In this document: piece by piece, positions 1-6,307 of the stretch
How positions within the stretch are numbered: the stretch's first letter is position 1
How the letters are laid out: each line of letters begins with the position of its first letter
DNA from: Sphingomonadaceae bacterium
GTDB lineage: Bacteria; Pseudomonadota; Alphaproteobacteria; Sphingomonadales; Sphingomonadaceae
Assembly (NCBI GenBank): GCA_019239785.1
Contig: JAFAZM010000278.1
Location: forward strand, 1 to 9,358
Reading direction: 5' to 3'
DNA length: 9,358 nucleotides
Position numbers and translations under genes: made by a program
The notes under the pieces: generated by a model
Databases searched by the model: none
What the model was told of the DNA's origin: nothing
The model's input: only the letters and a program-made list of their open reading frames with translations

Positions 1-1278
1 CTCGACCGGATCGAGTCCCTGCAATTTGTCGGCATTGACCGCGGTGACCCGCGCGGGCGGGCCGCGGCGGCCGAGCCGCCAGAGATCGTCGGGCGATTGC
101 AAATTGTTGAGCGTGAACAGCAATGAGCCGTCTCGCAGCGGCAGCACGTTGTTCGCGGTGCCGCTTTGGGTCAGCCGGGTCGGCGCGCCGGTGCGGATGT
201 CGACCCGCCAGACCGGCGTGTCGAGCGTGTCCTCGGCGGTGACCAGCAATGAACGGCCGTCCGGCGCCCAGGCGATGGAGCCCACCGAGCGGTCCCAGGC
301 CTGGGTCAGCGCGCGGGTCTCGCCGGTGGCGAGGTTGCGGAGCTGGATCACCTGGCGGTCCGCCTCATAGGTCGGCCGCGCCATCGCGACATAAGCGAGC
401 CAGCGGCCGTCCGGCGACACGGACGGCAATGTGTCGGTCGCCCGGTTGGCGGCGGTGAGGTTGCGCGGCGGCGCGCTGCCGTCGGCCGGCACCGCGAAGA
501 TGTCGAGATTGGTGGAATTGGGCTCGTGCCGGCCCGCCTCGCGCAGGGTGAAATAGAGGGTGCGGCCGTCCGGGCTCCAGGCCAGCTCCTCGGGGCCGCC
601 GAACGGCTTGGACGGCGAATCGCCGACCAGGTTCGGCGAGACCGCGACGCCGCCGCCCTGCGGCCGGCCGTCGACCAGCGGGAAGGTGAAGATGCGCGAA
701 CGCTGGCCCGGCACCGCCCAGCTGTCCCAGTGGCGCACGAAGGTCTGGTCGTAGACGCGACCGCTCCCTTGCCCCGTCGGCGCGGCCGGGGAGCCGGTGC
801 AATTGATGTCGGTGCACCGCATGTCGCGGTCGGCCCAGATCGCGATCCGGTCGCCCGAGGGCGCGAGCAGATAGCCGCCGACGTCGGTCGAAAAGTCGGT
901 GACCTTCTCCGGCGTGCCGCCGGCGGCCGCGACCCGCCAGAGCTGATCGCTGCCCGAGGCGTCGCTCAGATAGTAGATGAAGCGCCCGTCCGCTGAGAAA
1001 TGCGGGTCGTGCTCGTTATGCTCCGGCGTCGAGGCGATCCGGGTGGCCGCCGCGTCCGGATGAGTGAGATCGAGCAGGAAGAGATCGTTGCGGCGCCGAT
1101 TCGCGGCGAGGTCGGTCTCGCTCAGCTGATAGACCACCCAATGACCGTCCGGCGACGCCGAGGGCGAGCCGAGCCGGCGCATCGTGGCGAGATCGGTGGC
1201 GGTGATCGGGCGGGCCGAGGCGGCCGGCGCCTGGACGAAAGCGAGCGCCGCAAGGCCCGCGAGCAGAAGCTTGTTCAT
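1..1278 (-). CDS. S9-family (prolyl oligopeptidase-like) peptidase, N-terminal part, runs off the left edge
   Basis: The frame stays open for 426 codons from an ATG at 1278 to base 1, so the gene is cut by the window edge. Residues 1-22 look like a Sec signal peptide: MNK, a Leu/Ala-rich core, then Ala-Ser-Ala before Arg-Pro. The exported part shows repeated beta-propeller signatures of the TolB/DPP-IV type, including SPSASPDGHWVVY, HFSADGRFIYYLSD, LAWSPDGRTLYFT, PSVSPDGRWLAY and IAWAPDGRSLLVT. This is the propeller that gates the active site in S9 peptidases. The alpha/beta-hydrolase domain with the Ser-Asp-His triad would lie off-window, so peptidase activity is inferred from the family. 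No clear Shine-Dalgarno sequence precedes the ATG. The substrate is unknown; peptide degradation in the periplasm is likely. A TolB-like propeller protein without a hydrolase domain is the main alternative, but the signal peptide and the phrase RPITATDLATMRRLGSPSAS fit S9 proteins better. Confidence 0.85.
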   Translation of the reverse strand, partial: MNKLLLAGLAALAFVQAPAASARPITATDLATMRRLGSPSASPDGHWVVYQLSETDLAANRRRNDLFLLDLTHPDAAATRIASTPEHNEHDPHFSADGRFIYYLSDASGSDQLWRVAAAGGTPEKVTDFSTDVGGYLLAPSGDRIAIWADRDMRCTDINCTGSPAAPTGQGSGRVYDQTFVRHWDSWAVPGQRSRIFTFPLVDGRPQGGGVAVSPNLVGDSPSKPFGGPEELAWSPDGRTLYFTLREAGRHEPNSTNLDIFAVPADGSAPPRNLTAANRATDTLPSVSPDGRWLAYVAMARPTYEADRQVIQLRNLATGETRALTQAWDRSVGSIAWAPDGRSLLVTAEDTLDTPVWRVDIRTGAPTRLTQSGTANNVLPLRDGSLLFTLNNLQSPDDLWRLGRRGPPARVTAVNADKLQGLDPVE

Positions 1279-1287
1279 GGCCGCGCG

Positions 1288-1316
1288 AAGTAGCGCAGGC
1301 CGGCGCGGTGTAGCAA
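1288..1316 (-). promoter_or_regulatory. Candidate sigma-70 promoter for the S9 peptidase
   Basis: On the minus strand, TTGCTA (1316-1311) is followed by a 17-bp spacer and CTACTT (1293-1288). The first hexamer is a fair -35 and the spacing is ideal, but the -10 match is weak. Transcription would start only a few bases before the ATG at 1278, giving a nearly leaderless message. That would agree with the absence of a Shine-Dalgarno sequence. This is inference from pattern alone. Confidence 0.3.
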
Positions 1317-1355
1317 GCGGGGCCGCAGTACGCCGGGGAGCGTCCGGCCCCTCCT

Positions 1356-1385
1356 CCGTCATTCCCGCGAAAGCGGGAATGACGG
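1356..1385. repeat. Perfect 13-bp-arm palindromic repeat (REP-like hairpin)
   Basis: The arms are CCGTCATTCCCGC (1356-1368) and its exact reverse complement (1373-1385), around a GAAA loop. GAAA is a GNRA tetraloop if the element is transcribed. It lies in the 129-bp gap between the popZ stop and the S9 peptidase start. A partial copy follows: GAATGACGGGAGA (1377-1389) recurs almost exactly as GAATGACGGAAGA (1393-1405). Palindromes built on ATTCCCGCGAAAGCGGGAAT are, from memory, a dispersed repeat in many proteobacterial genomes. No T-run follows on the minus strand, so it is not a classical intrinsic terminator. It could still stabilise the 3' end of the popZ message. Confidence 0.75.
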
Positions 1386-1407
1386 GAGAATTGAATGACG
1401 GAAGAGG

Positions 1408-1827
1408 TTAGAGGTCGCGCCCCGTGATCCGCGCGATCTCGCGGGTGACCAGCTCCTCGACGATCTCCGGGAGATGGGCGTCGAGCCATTCCTTCAGGAT
1501 CGGCCGCAGCATCTCGCGGACCACCGCCTCGAGCGCGCCGCTCTCGGCCGGCGCCTCGCTGCGCTGGCGCAAGGCGGAGAGGCTGGCGAGGCGCTCCCGG
1601 CTGGCGGCGGCGGCGTCCTCGGAGAGCAGCCCGGGCCCCTCGGAGACCGGATCGTCGAGCTCGAGGACATCATCCTCGGGCGTCGGCTCGGGCCGGGCGA
1701 TCCGCCGCGGCCGCGGCGCCGTCGTCGACGCGGCGCGCCGGCTCGAGTCGCGGCCGTCCTCCGCGATCACGCGCTTGATGGAGGCGAGGATCTCCTCCAT
1801 CGACGGGTCCTGCTGAATGTCGCCCAT
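1408..1827 (-). CDS. popZ: PopZ / DUF2497 polar organising protein
   Basis: The predicted protein has 139 residues. Its N-terminus (GDIQQDPSMEEILASIKRVIAEDG, residues 2-25) is the conserved PopZ client-binding helix. A Pro- and acid-rich linker (residues about 35-65, with PEPTPEDDVLELDD) follows. The C-terminal part, residues 99-133, is the oligomerisation helix bundle, with LEAVVREMLRPILKEWLDAHLP and EIVEELVTREI. PopZ self-assembles into a matrix at the cell pole, tethers ParB/parS and recruits cell-cycle regulators. This role is known from Caulobacter and inferred here. The Caulobacter protein is about 177 residues, so the linker is short here. I chose the ATG at 1827 because the conserved domain begins there. 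An upstream in-frame start would lie inside tolC. The gene begins 17 bp after the tolC stop and probably shares its message. No good Shine-Dalgarno sequence is visible. Confidence 0.88.
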   Translation of the reverse strand: MGDIQQDPSMEEILASIKRVIAEDGRDSSRRAASTTAPRPRRIARPEPTPEDDVLELDDPVSEGPGLLSEDAAAASRERLASLSALRQRSEAPAESGALEAVVREMLRPILKEWLDAHLPEIVEELVTREIARITGRDL

Positions 1828-1844
1828 GATGAGCAGGTTATGAC

Positions 1845-3479
1845 TTATTGCTGCGGCGATGTCACCGGGGGTTCTGTGACCGGGCTGCGCGAGTTGGGCG
1901 GCGCAGTGCGCGTCGAGACCGGCACGATCCGCGGCCCGTCGTCCCAGTCCGACCAATTGTTCGAATAGCGATTGTAGTTCACCCGCGGATCGTAGAGCGG
2001 GCCGCCGTCGAGGTTGAGGTCCTCGGCCTCGGCCTGGCCCATCACGTTGAGCAGCTGAAAGCCGGCGACATAGGCGTCGCGGCGCGCGGTGACGAGCGCC
2101 ACCTGGCTGTTGATCAGCTCCTGCTCGGCATTGAGCACGTCGAGGATGTTGCGGGTGCCGACCGTCTGCTCGGCGCGGGTGCCTTCGAGCGCGAGCTCGT
2201 TCGCGGCCACCGCGATCGTGTTTGACTGGATGGCGGCGTTCGCCGCGACGTAGGAGGCGAAAGCGGCGCGGGTGTTGGAGATGATCAGCCGCTCGGTCGC
2301 CACCGACCGTTCGAGGAATTCGCCGCGGATCGCCTGCGCCTGCCGCACCCGCGCGGCGGCGGCGCCGCCCTGGTAGAGCGGCAGCGTCAGCGACAGGCCG
2401 ATGCCGGTCGAAGTGGTCGAGTTGGGCAGGGTGCCGTTCGGCAGTCCGGCGGCTTCGTCGGCATGGCCGAGCGCGTTGGTGTAGCGCGTGCTGCTCACCC
2501 CGGAGATGGTCGGCAGCCGCGCGCCGCGCGCGACCGCGACGTCGAAGCCGGCAGCCCGGGCCTGCGCCGCGATCGAGGCGAGATCGGCATTGTTGCCGAG
2601 CGCGACGTCTTCCGCCTGGTCCGGGGTCGCCGGCAGCGGCGGCAGCGGCGGCGGCGGCGCAAGGTCGCCCGGATTGACGCCGATCACGCGGCGGTAATTC
2701 TCCTCGCTGGCGCGCAGCCGGCCTTCGGCCGTGGTGAGGCTGCTCCGGGCCAGCGCCAGCCGGGCCTCGGACTGGGCGACGTCGGTGCGGGTGAGGTCGC
2801 CGACCTCGAAGCGGTCGCGGGTCGCCTGCAGGTTGGTCTCGAGCACGCGGACCTGGTTCTCGTTGAGCTGCACGATCGAGCGGTCGCGGATCACGTCCAT
2901 GTAGGCGGAGACCGCGTCGGTGAAGACGTCGCCCTCGGTCGCGCGCAGGTCCGCGCGGCCTGCCTCCACCCTCGTGTTGGCGGCGCGCACGGAGTTGCGT
3001 ACGCGGCCGCCGCTGAACAGAGGCACGCTGACATTGGCCCCGGCGGTGAAATTGCGCCCGTTGCCGCCGAGGCTGTTGCTGGTGAACACGTCCTGGTTGA
3101 GCCCGGCATTGGTGGAAACCTGCGGCCGGCCGGCGGCGCGGGCGATGTCGACGCCTTCGTCGGTCGCGCGAAGCGCCTGGCGCTGGGCCATCAGCGTCGG
3201 GTTGGTGGCGTAGGTCCGCACCAGGGCCTCGCGCAGCGACTGCTGCGGGCCCTGCGGCACGACGGTCGCGACCGGCGTCATCGCGTTCATCGGCGCCGGC
3301 GCGACCACGCGCGCGGTCGGCGGCGCGGGCGTCGTCGTCGTGACCTGGGCCGAAGCCCGTGCCGCGCGATGGTGCACGGCCCGATGGTGCCCGACCCGAT
3401 GGTGCGGCGTCCGCGCCTGGGCAAAGGCGGTCCCGCTCATCGCCGCCAAGGCGACCGCCGCCAGCAAACGTCCCCGCAT
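1845..3479 (-). CDS. tolC: TolC-family outer membrane efflux/secretion protein
   Basis: The protein has 544 residues and a signal peptide (residues 1-20, ending Thr-Ala-Phe-Ala). An unusual His-rich stretch (residues 26-37, HHRVG HHRAV HHR) and a Pro/Thr linker come next. The TolC fold runs from about residue 80 (SLREALVRTYATNPTLMAQRQALRATDEGV) to about 480. The repeated helical halves are recognisable: RDRFEVGDLTRTDVAQSEARLALARSSL in the first and GTRNILDVLNAEQELINSQVALVTARRDAYVAGFQLLNVMG in the second. TolC trimers form the outer-membrane and periplasmic duct for type I secretion and RND/ABC efflux. The C-terminal tail of about 60 residues is Asn/Asp/Pro-rich. A TTG immediately precedes the ATG at 3479. 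I chose the ATG because GGAG lies 7 nt before it. The gene starts 15 bp after the PIMT-family gene and ends 17 bp before popZ, which suggests one operon. The transport partners are not in the window. Confidence 0.92.
   Translation of the reverse strand: MRGRLLAAVALAAMSGTAFAQARTPHHRVGHHRAVHHRAARASAQVTTTTPAPPTARVVAPAPMNAMTPVATVVPQGPQQSLREALVRTYATNPTLMAQRQALRATDEGVDIARAAGRPQVSTNAGLNQDVFTSNSLGGNGRNFTAGANVSVPLFSGGRVRNSVRAANTRVEAGRADLRATEGDVFTDAVSAYMDVIRDRSIVQLNENQVRVLETNLQATRDRFEVGDLTRTDVAQSEARLALARSSLTTAEGRLRASEENYRRVIGVNPGDLAPPPPLPPLPATPDQAEDVALGNNADLASIAAQARAAGFDVAVARGARLPTISGVSSTRYTNALGHADEAAGLPNGTLPNSTTSTGIGLSLTLPLYQGGAAAARVRQAQAIRGEFLERSVATERLIISNTRAAFASYVAANAAIQSNTIAVAANELALEGTRAEQTVGTRNILDVLNAEQELINSQVALVTARRDAYVAGFQLLNVMGQAEAEDLNLDGGPLYDPRVNYNRYSNNWSDWDDGPRIVPVSTRTAPPNSRSPVTEPPVTSPQQ
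3367..3411. repeat. Three 15-bp tandem repeats inside tolC (His-rich pentapeptide)
   Basis: CGATGGTGC recurs at 3367, 3382 and 3397, a strict 15-bp period (units 3367-3381, 3382-3396, 3397-3411). Read on the minus strand, they encode three pentapeptides of form His-His-Arg-x-x in the mature N-terminus of TolC. The period is a multiple of three, so gain or loss of units would keep the frame. Confidence 0.85.
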
Positions 3480-3494
3480 CAACTCACTCCGTCT

Positions 3495-4145
3495 TCAAAA
3501 GCTGAACGTCCGGGGTTTCTGGAACCCCGGCAAGGCCGCCGTCGCGGCATCGGCAAAGATGGTCGCGCCGAAGGCGCCGCCGATCACCCGCCCCGCCGCA
3601 AGCCGGCTGACGCCGTCCTCGAGCAAGGCGAGCGCGATCGTGCCGCCGTCGCGGACCTGCTCGACGATCGCCGGGGGCACCTGCTCCACCGCGCCGTCGA
3701 TCAGGATAAAATCATAGGGCGCGCCCTTGGCGTCGCCTTTGGTCAGCATGCCCTTCACCAGCTCCACGCCGGTGCCGGTCAGCGCCTCGCGCGCGAAGGC
3801 GAGCAGCTCGTCATCCTCCTCGACCGCGACCACCGAGGCGACCAGCCGGGCGAGCACGGCCGCCGCATAGCCGGTGGCGGCGCCGATCACGAGCGCGTGC
3901 TCATGGCCGCGCAGCCGCGCCTCGGTGAGCAGGCGTCCGAGCGCCATCGGCGGATTGAGCGCGCGGCCCGGGACCAGCGGCACCAAGGCATCGGCATAAG
4001 CGAGGGCGAGCCGCTCCGGCGGCACGAAATGCTCGCGCGGCACCTCGCCCATCGCCTCGACCACGCGCGGATCGTTTACCCCGGTGGTGCGGAGCTGGCT
4101 CGCCACCATCGCGCGGCGCATCGGCTCGAAAACATGCTCGGTCAT
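3495..4145 (-). CDS. Protein-L-isoaspartate O-methyltransferase family protein (divergent)
   Basis: The predicted protein has 216 residues. The N-terminus (FEPMRRAMVASQLRTTGVNDPRVVEAMGEVPREHFVP, residues 6-42) is typical of the PIMT family, whose canonical members use SAM to methylate L-isoaspartyl residues for protein repair. A Rossmann SAM-binding core follows: ALVIGAATGYAAAVLARL (motif I, residues 84-101), VVAVEEDDEL (motif II, 105-114) and YDFILIDGAVEQVPPAIVEQVRDGGTIALAL (144-173). The usual catalytic loop of the Thr-Ile-Ser-x-Pro type is replaced by GRALNPPMALGRL (residues 60-72). Repair activity is therefore doubtful, and the protein may belong to the tolC-adjacent divergent subfamily of alphaproteobacteria. 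I chose the ATG at 4145 because the family homology begins there. A GTG at 4190 has a better-looking Shine-Dalgarno (GGAAG) but would add 15 residues unlike the family. It appears to be the first gene of the pcm-tolC-popZ unit. Confidence 0.85.
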   Translation of the reverse strand: MTEHVFEPMRRAMVASQLRTTGVNDPRVVEAMGEVPREHFVPPERLALAYADALVPLVPGRALNPPMALGRLLTEARLRGHEHALVIGAATGYAAAVLARLVASVVAVEEDDELLAFAREALTGTGVELVKGMLTKGDAKGAPYDFILIDGAVEQVPPAIVEQVRDGGTIALALLEDGVSRLAAGRVIGGAFGATIFADAATAALPGFQKPRTFSF

Positions 4146-4400
4146 CGTCGTGGCTTCTACTCGCACAACTGTTTTAGTGATGCAATACACTTGTTCGCTT
4201 CCGGGCTTTTATCGGCCAAGCGGGGCGAGGCCAAGCGGAAGCGGGAATGAAAGGCTGTAATGGGCATCGCGATGCGGTGCAGCAAGAGGCATGCCAGCGC
4301 TTTTCCCCAGCGGGAAGGCCATCTGTGGCTTTCGCGCCATGTCCGATTCCGGACAGATTGTCCGCTGGCGGACAGGGGCCGGAACGCTATAGCGGGCGCC
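4146..4400. other. Divergent intergenic region between the PIMT-family gene and the SAM methyltransferase
   Basis: These 255 bp hold no protein-like frame. The part next to the minus-strand gene (about 4155-4215) is clearly richer in A and T than its surroundings and is the likely promoter zone of the pcm-tolC-popZ unit. A minus-strand TTGCAT (4184-4179) is a possible -35, but no convincing -10 accompanies it. A 10-bp direct repeat, GGCCAAGCGG, occurs at 4214-4223 and 4229-4238. A tandem palindrome at 4340-4374 is described separately. CGCTATAGCG (4385-4394) is a 10-bp palindrome just before the plus-strand start codon and could contain its -10 region. Confidence 0.5.
4340..4374. promoter_or_regulatory. 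Putative operator: two tandem TGTCCG-N4-CGGACA palindromes
   Basis: TGTCCG occurs at 4340-4345 and 4359-4364, and CGGACA at 4350-4355 and 4369-4374. The result is two inverted repeats whose centres are 19 bp apart, close to two helical turns. The second has 7-bp arms (TGTCCGC/GCGGACA). The intervening half-sites also form CGGACA-GAT-TGTCCG. The array ends 26 bp before the methyltransferase ATG at 4401, where a repressor or activator would be expected to bind. The centre of the first palindrome contains GATTC (4345-4349), a GANTC site for CcrM-type adenine methylation in alphaproteobacteria. The binding protein is not known to me. Confidence 0.6.
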
Positions 4401-5216
4401 ATGGGCGCCTCGCCTCCCGCCGACGGACCGTTCGACCGCGCCTTGCGCCGGCTTCGGCGCGCCCGCGCCGCGGCCGGCAGCGGTGGCGACTGGCTGCTGC
4501 GCCGGATGGCCGAGGAGCTGATCGAGCGTCTGGACCTGGTGACGCGCAGCTTCTCCGATGCGCTCGTGCTCGGCGCGGAGGCCGGGCTCGGCGGCCTGCT
4601 CCGGGAACAGGGACTCGCCGTCACCGTCTCCGATGCCGACGAGGACCGGCTGCCGTTCGGCCCGCAAAGCTTCGACCTGATCGTCTCCGCGGGCTCGCTC
4701 GACACGGTCAACGACCTGCCGGGCGCGCTGATCCAGATCCGCCGGGCGCTGCGGCCGGACGGCCTGTTCCTCGCCGCCTTCCTCGGCGCCGGCAGCGCGC
4801 CGCTTCTGCGCCGGGCGATGCGCGCGGCGGAGGAGGCGGAAGGGCTGCCCCCCTCCCCGCGCCTCCACCCGCAGATTGACGTGCACGCCGCCGGCGACCT
4901 CCTGACCCGCGCCGGCTTCGCCTTGCCGGTCGCCGACCGCGAAGGCGTCAGCGTCCGCTATTCAGCGTTCCAGACTTTGGTCGCCGACCTGCGCGCGATC
5001 GGCGCCACCAACATCCTCGCCGCCCGCGACCTCCGCCCCTTCGGCCGGCGCGGCCTCGCCGCCGCGCGGGCGGATTTCGAGGCGGAAGGCGGCACGGTCG
5101 AACGGTTCGAGATCGTTCATATGATGGGCTGGGCGCCCGGCCCCGATCAGCCCAAAGCGGCGGCGCGCGGCAGCGGCTCGGTCTCTTTGGCCGACGCGCT
5201 CAAATCCCGGGGCTGA
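4401..5216 (+). CDS. Class I SAM-dependent methyltransferase, NDUFAF5/BioC-like
   Basis: The predicted protein has 271 residues. The Rossmann core is readable: ALVLGAEAGLGGLL (motif I, residues 54-67), VTVSDADEDRLPFGPQSFDLIVSAGSLDTVNDLPGALIQIRRALRPDGLFLAAFLG (residues 75-129) and the family-typical segment PRLHPQIDVHAAGDLLTRAGFALPVADRE (153-181). The stretch YSAFQTLVADLRAIGATNILAARD (187-210) closely matches the bacterial relatives of mitochondrial NDUFAF5 and of BioC. Those act on a complex I subunit and on malonyl-ACP respectively; which substrate applies here cannot be told. Motif I is slightly degenerate (GAEAGLGG). I chose the ATG at 4401 because residues upstream in frame do not resemble protein, although no strong Shine-Dalgarno precedes it. 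The gene stands alone on the plus strand behind the tandem palindromic operator. Its last 70 bp overlap the end of the convergent GT87 gene. Confidence 0.85.
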   Translation: MGASPPADGPFDRALRRLRRARAAAGSGGDWLLRRMAEELIERLDLVTRSFSDALVLGAEAGLGGLLREQGLAVTVSDADEDRLPFGPQSFDLIVSAGSLDTVNDLPGALIQIRRALRPDGLFLAAFLGAGSAPLLRRAMRAAEEAEGLPPSPRLHPQIDVHAAGDLLTRAGFALPVADREGVSVRYSAFQTLVADLRAIGATNILAARDLRPFGRRGLAAARADFEAEGGTVERFEIVHMMGWAPGPDQPKAAARGSGSVSLADALKSRG

Positions 5217-6307
5217 CGCGTCTCCCAGAGGATCAGCCCGAGCAGGATGATCGGCGCCAGCGGCATCAGGTTGGGCCCGCCGCTCCAGCCGGCCACCTGG
5301 ACCAGAGCCAGGAAAAGGATCGCCCAGGCGAGGCCCAGCAGCGCCAGATGCCGGCCGCGGCCGACCAGCCAGAGGAAGGGCACGACCAGCAGCAAGGTGT
5401 CGTAGACGAAGAGATAGGGGCTCGCGAGCGCGGTCGCGGCGGCGAGCGCGCCGGCCCGCGCCTCCAGCGGGGCCTTGCGATACCAGGCCCAGCCGGCCGC
5501 GGCCGCCGCGGCGAGCGCCACCACAACATGGACCAGCCAGGCCGGGAGCGACGGCACCCCGACCAGGCGTAGCGCGCCGTAGACGCTGGCCATACGGTGC
5601 CAGCCGGCGAGGCCCTCGCTTGCGATCGCGGCGATCAGCCCGGCATTGCCGAGCCAGGCCGACCATGGGCTCCAGCCGAAGACGAGCAGGCTGAGCAGGA
5701 CGAGCCCGGAAGCGGCGGCCGCGGCGCCGGCGATCGCCCGCCACTCCCGCCCTGCGATCAGCACGAGCGGGACCACCAGCCCAAGCTGCGGCTTCACCAC
5801 CAGCAGGCCGAGCAGCAGGCCGGCGAGCAGCGGCCTTTTCGGCAGCAAGGCCATCGCGCCGATGAAGAGGGACGCGACCAGCAAGCCCGCCTGGCCGGTG
5901 ACCACGTTCACCAGCAGCGGCGGGAAGGACAAAGCGAGCCAGGGCATGGCTGGCGCCCAGCGCCGCAGCGCCGCGCCATAGGCGGCGAAGCTCAGCAGCA
6001 CCCAGTCGAAGGCCGCGACCGGATAAGCGAGCAGGCCGAACGGGGCGAGCAAGAGCAGGAAGCAGGGCGGATAGGAGAAAGGCAGGGCGCCGCGCAGCTG
6101 GATCGCCGAGAGCTCCACCGCACGGTGCACGTCGAGCGCGTAGGCGCCGGCCGGATTACCGTCGAGCGCGAGCTGCGCCGCCGCCCAATAGGCGACGAAA
6201 TCCATCTGATAGGGGTCGCCGAGCATGGTGACGAGCGCGACCACGGAGACGAAGAGGTAGAGCAGGGCGATCGTCATCGCCGGCAGGCGCAGCCGGCCCT
6301 CGCTCAT
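5147..6307 (-). CDS. Glycosyltransferase family 87 (DUF2029) integral membrane protein
   Basis: The predicted protein has 386 residues and about ten hydrophobic membrane segments, for example residues 12-30, 83-103, 138-155, 160-185, 191-212, 258-276, 297-316, 321-340 and 350-366. The first large outer loop contains MDFVAYWAAAQLALDGNPAGAYA (residues 34-56), with the conserved acidic residue of GT-C enzymes near its start. FSYPPCFLLLLAPFG (77-91) and LLGLLVVKPQLGLVVP (165-180) are hallmark GT87 motifs. Known members transfer mannose or arabinose from polyprenyl-phosphate donors outside the cytoplasmic membrane; the acceptor here is unknown. The start codon overlaps the mutT stop (ATGA, 6304-6307), so the two are probably translationally coupled. 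The 3' end overlaps the convergent methyltransferase gene by 70 bp. Family assignment is firm; the exact reaction is inference. Confidence 0.85.
   Translation of the reverse strand: MSEGRLRLPAMTIALLYLFVSVVALVTMLGDPYQMDFVAYWAAAQLALDGNPAGAYALDVHRAVELSAIQLRGALPFSYPPCFLLLLAPFGLLAYPVAAFDWVLLSFAAYGAALRRWAPAMPWLALSFPPLLVNVVTGQAGLLVASLFIGAMALLPKRPLLAGLLLGLLVVKPQLGLVVPLVLIAGREWRAIAGAAAAASGLVLLSLLVFGWSPWSAWLGNAGLIAAIASEGLAGWHRMASVYGALRLVGVPSLPAWLVHVVVALAAAAAAGWAWYRKAPLEARAGALAAATALASPYLFVYDTLLLVVPFLWLVGRGRHLALLGLAWAILFLALVQVAGWSGGPNLMPLAPIILLGLILWETRQPRDLSASAKETEPLPRAAALG

Noticed and set aside
1356..1385. Intrinsic terminator of popZ
   Set aside because: The hairpin is perfect, but no T-run follows on the minus strand and the symmetrical form fits a dispersed palindrome better.
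2463..4250. A 595-codon open frame on the plus strand opposite tolC and the PIMT-family gene
   Set aside because: It is antisense to two well-supported genes, its composition is dominated by Arg, Ala and Gly, and it has no recognisable domain. Such frames are common shadows in GC-rich DNA.
4209..4886. Minus-strand frame of 225 codons opposite the methyltransferase, including a possible 43-residue start within the divergent gap
   Set aside because: It lies mainly antisense to a real gene, and the segment in the gap (beginning MARKPQMAFPLGKSAG) has no family resemblance or clear ribosome-binding site.
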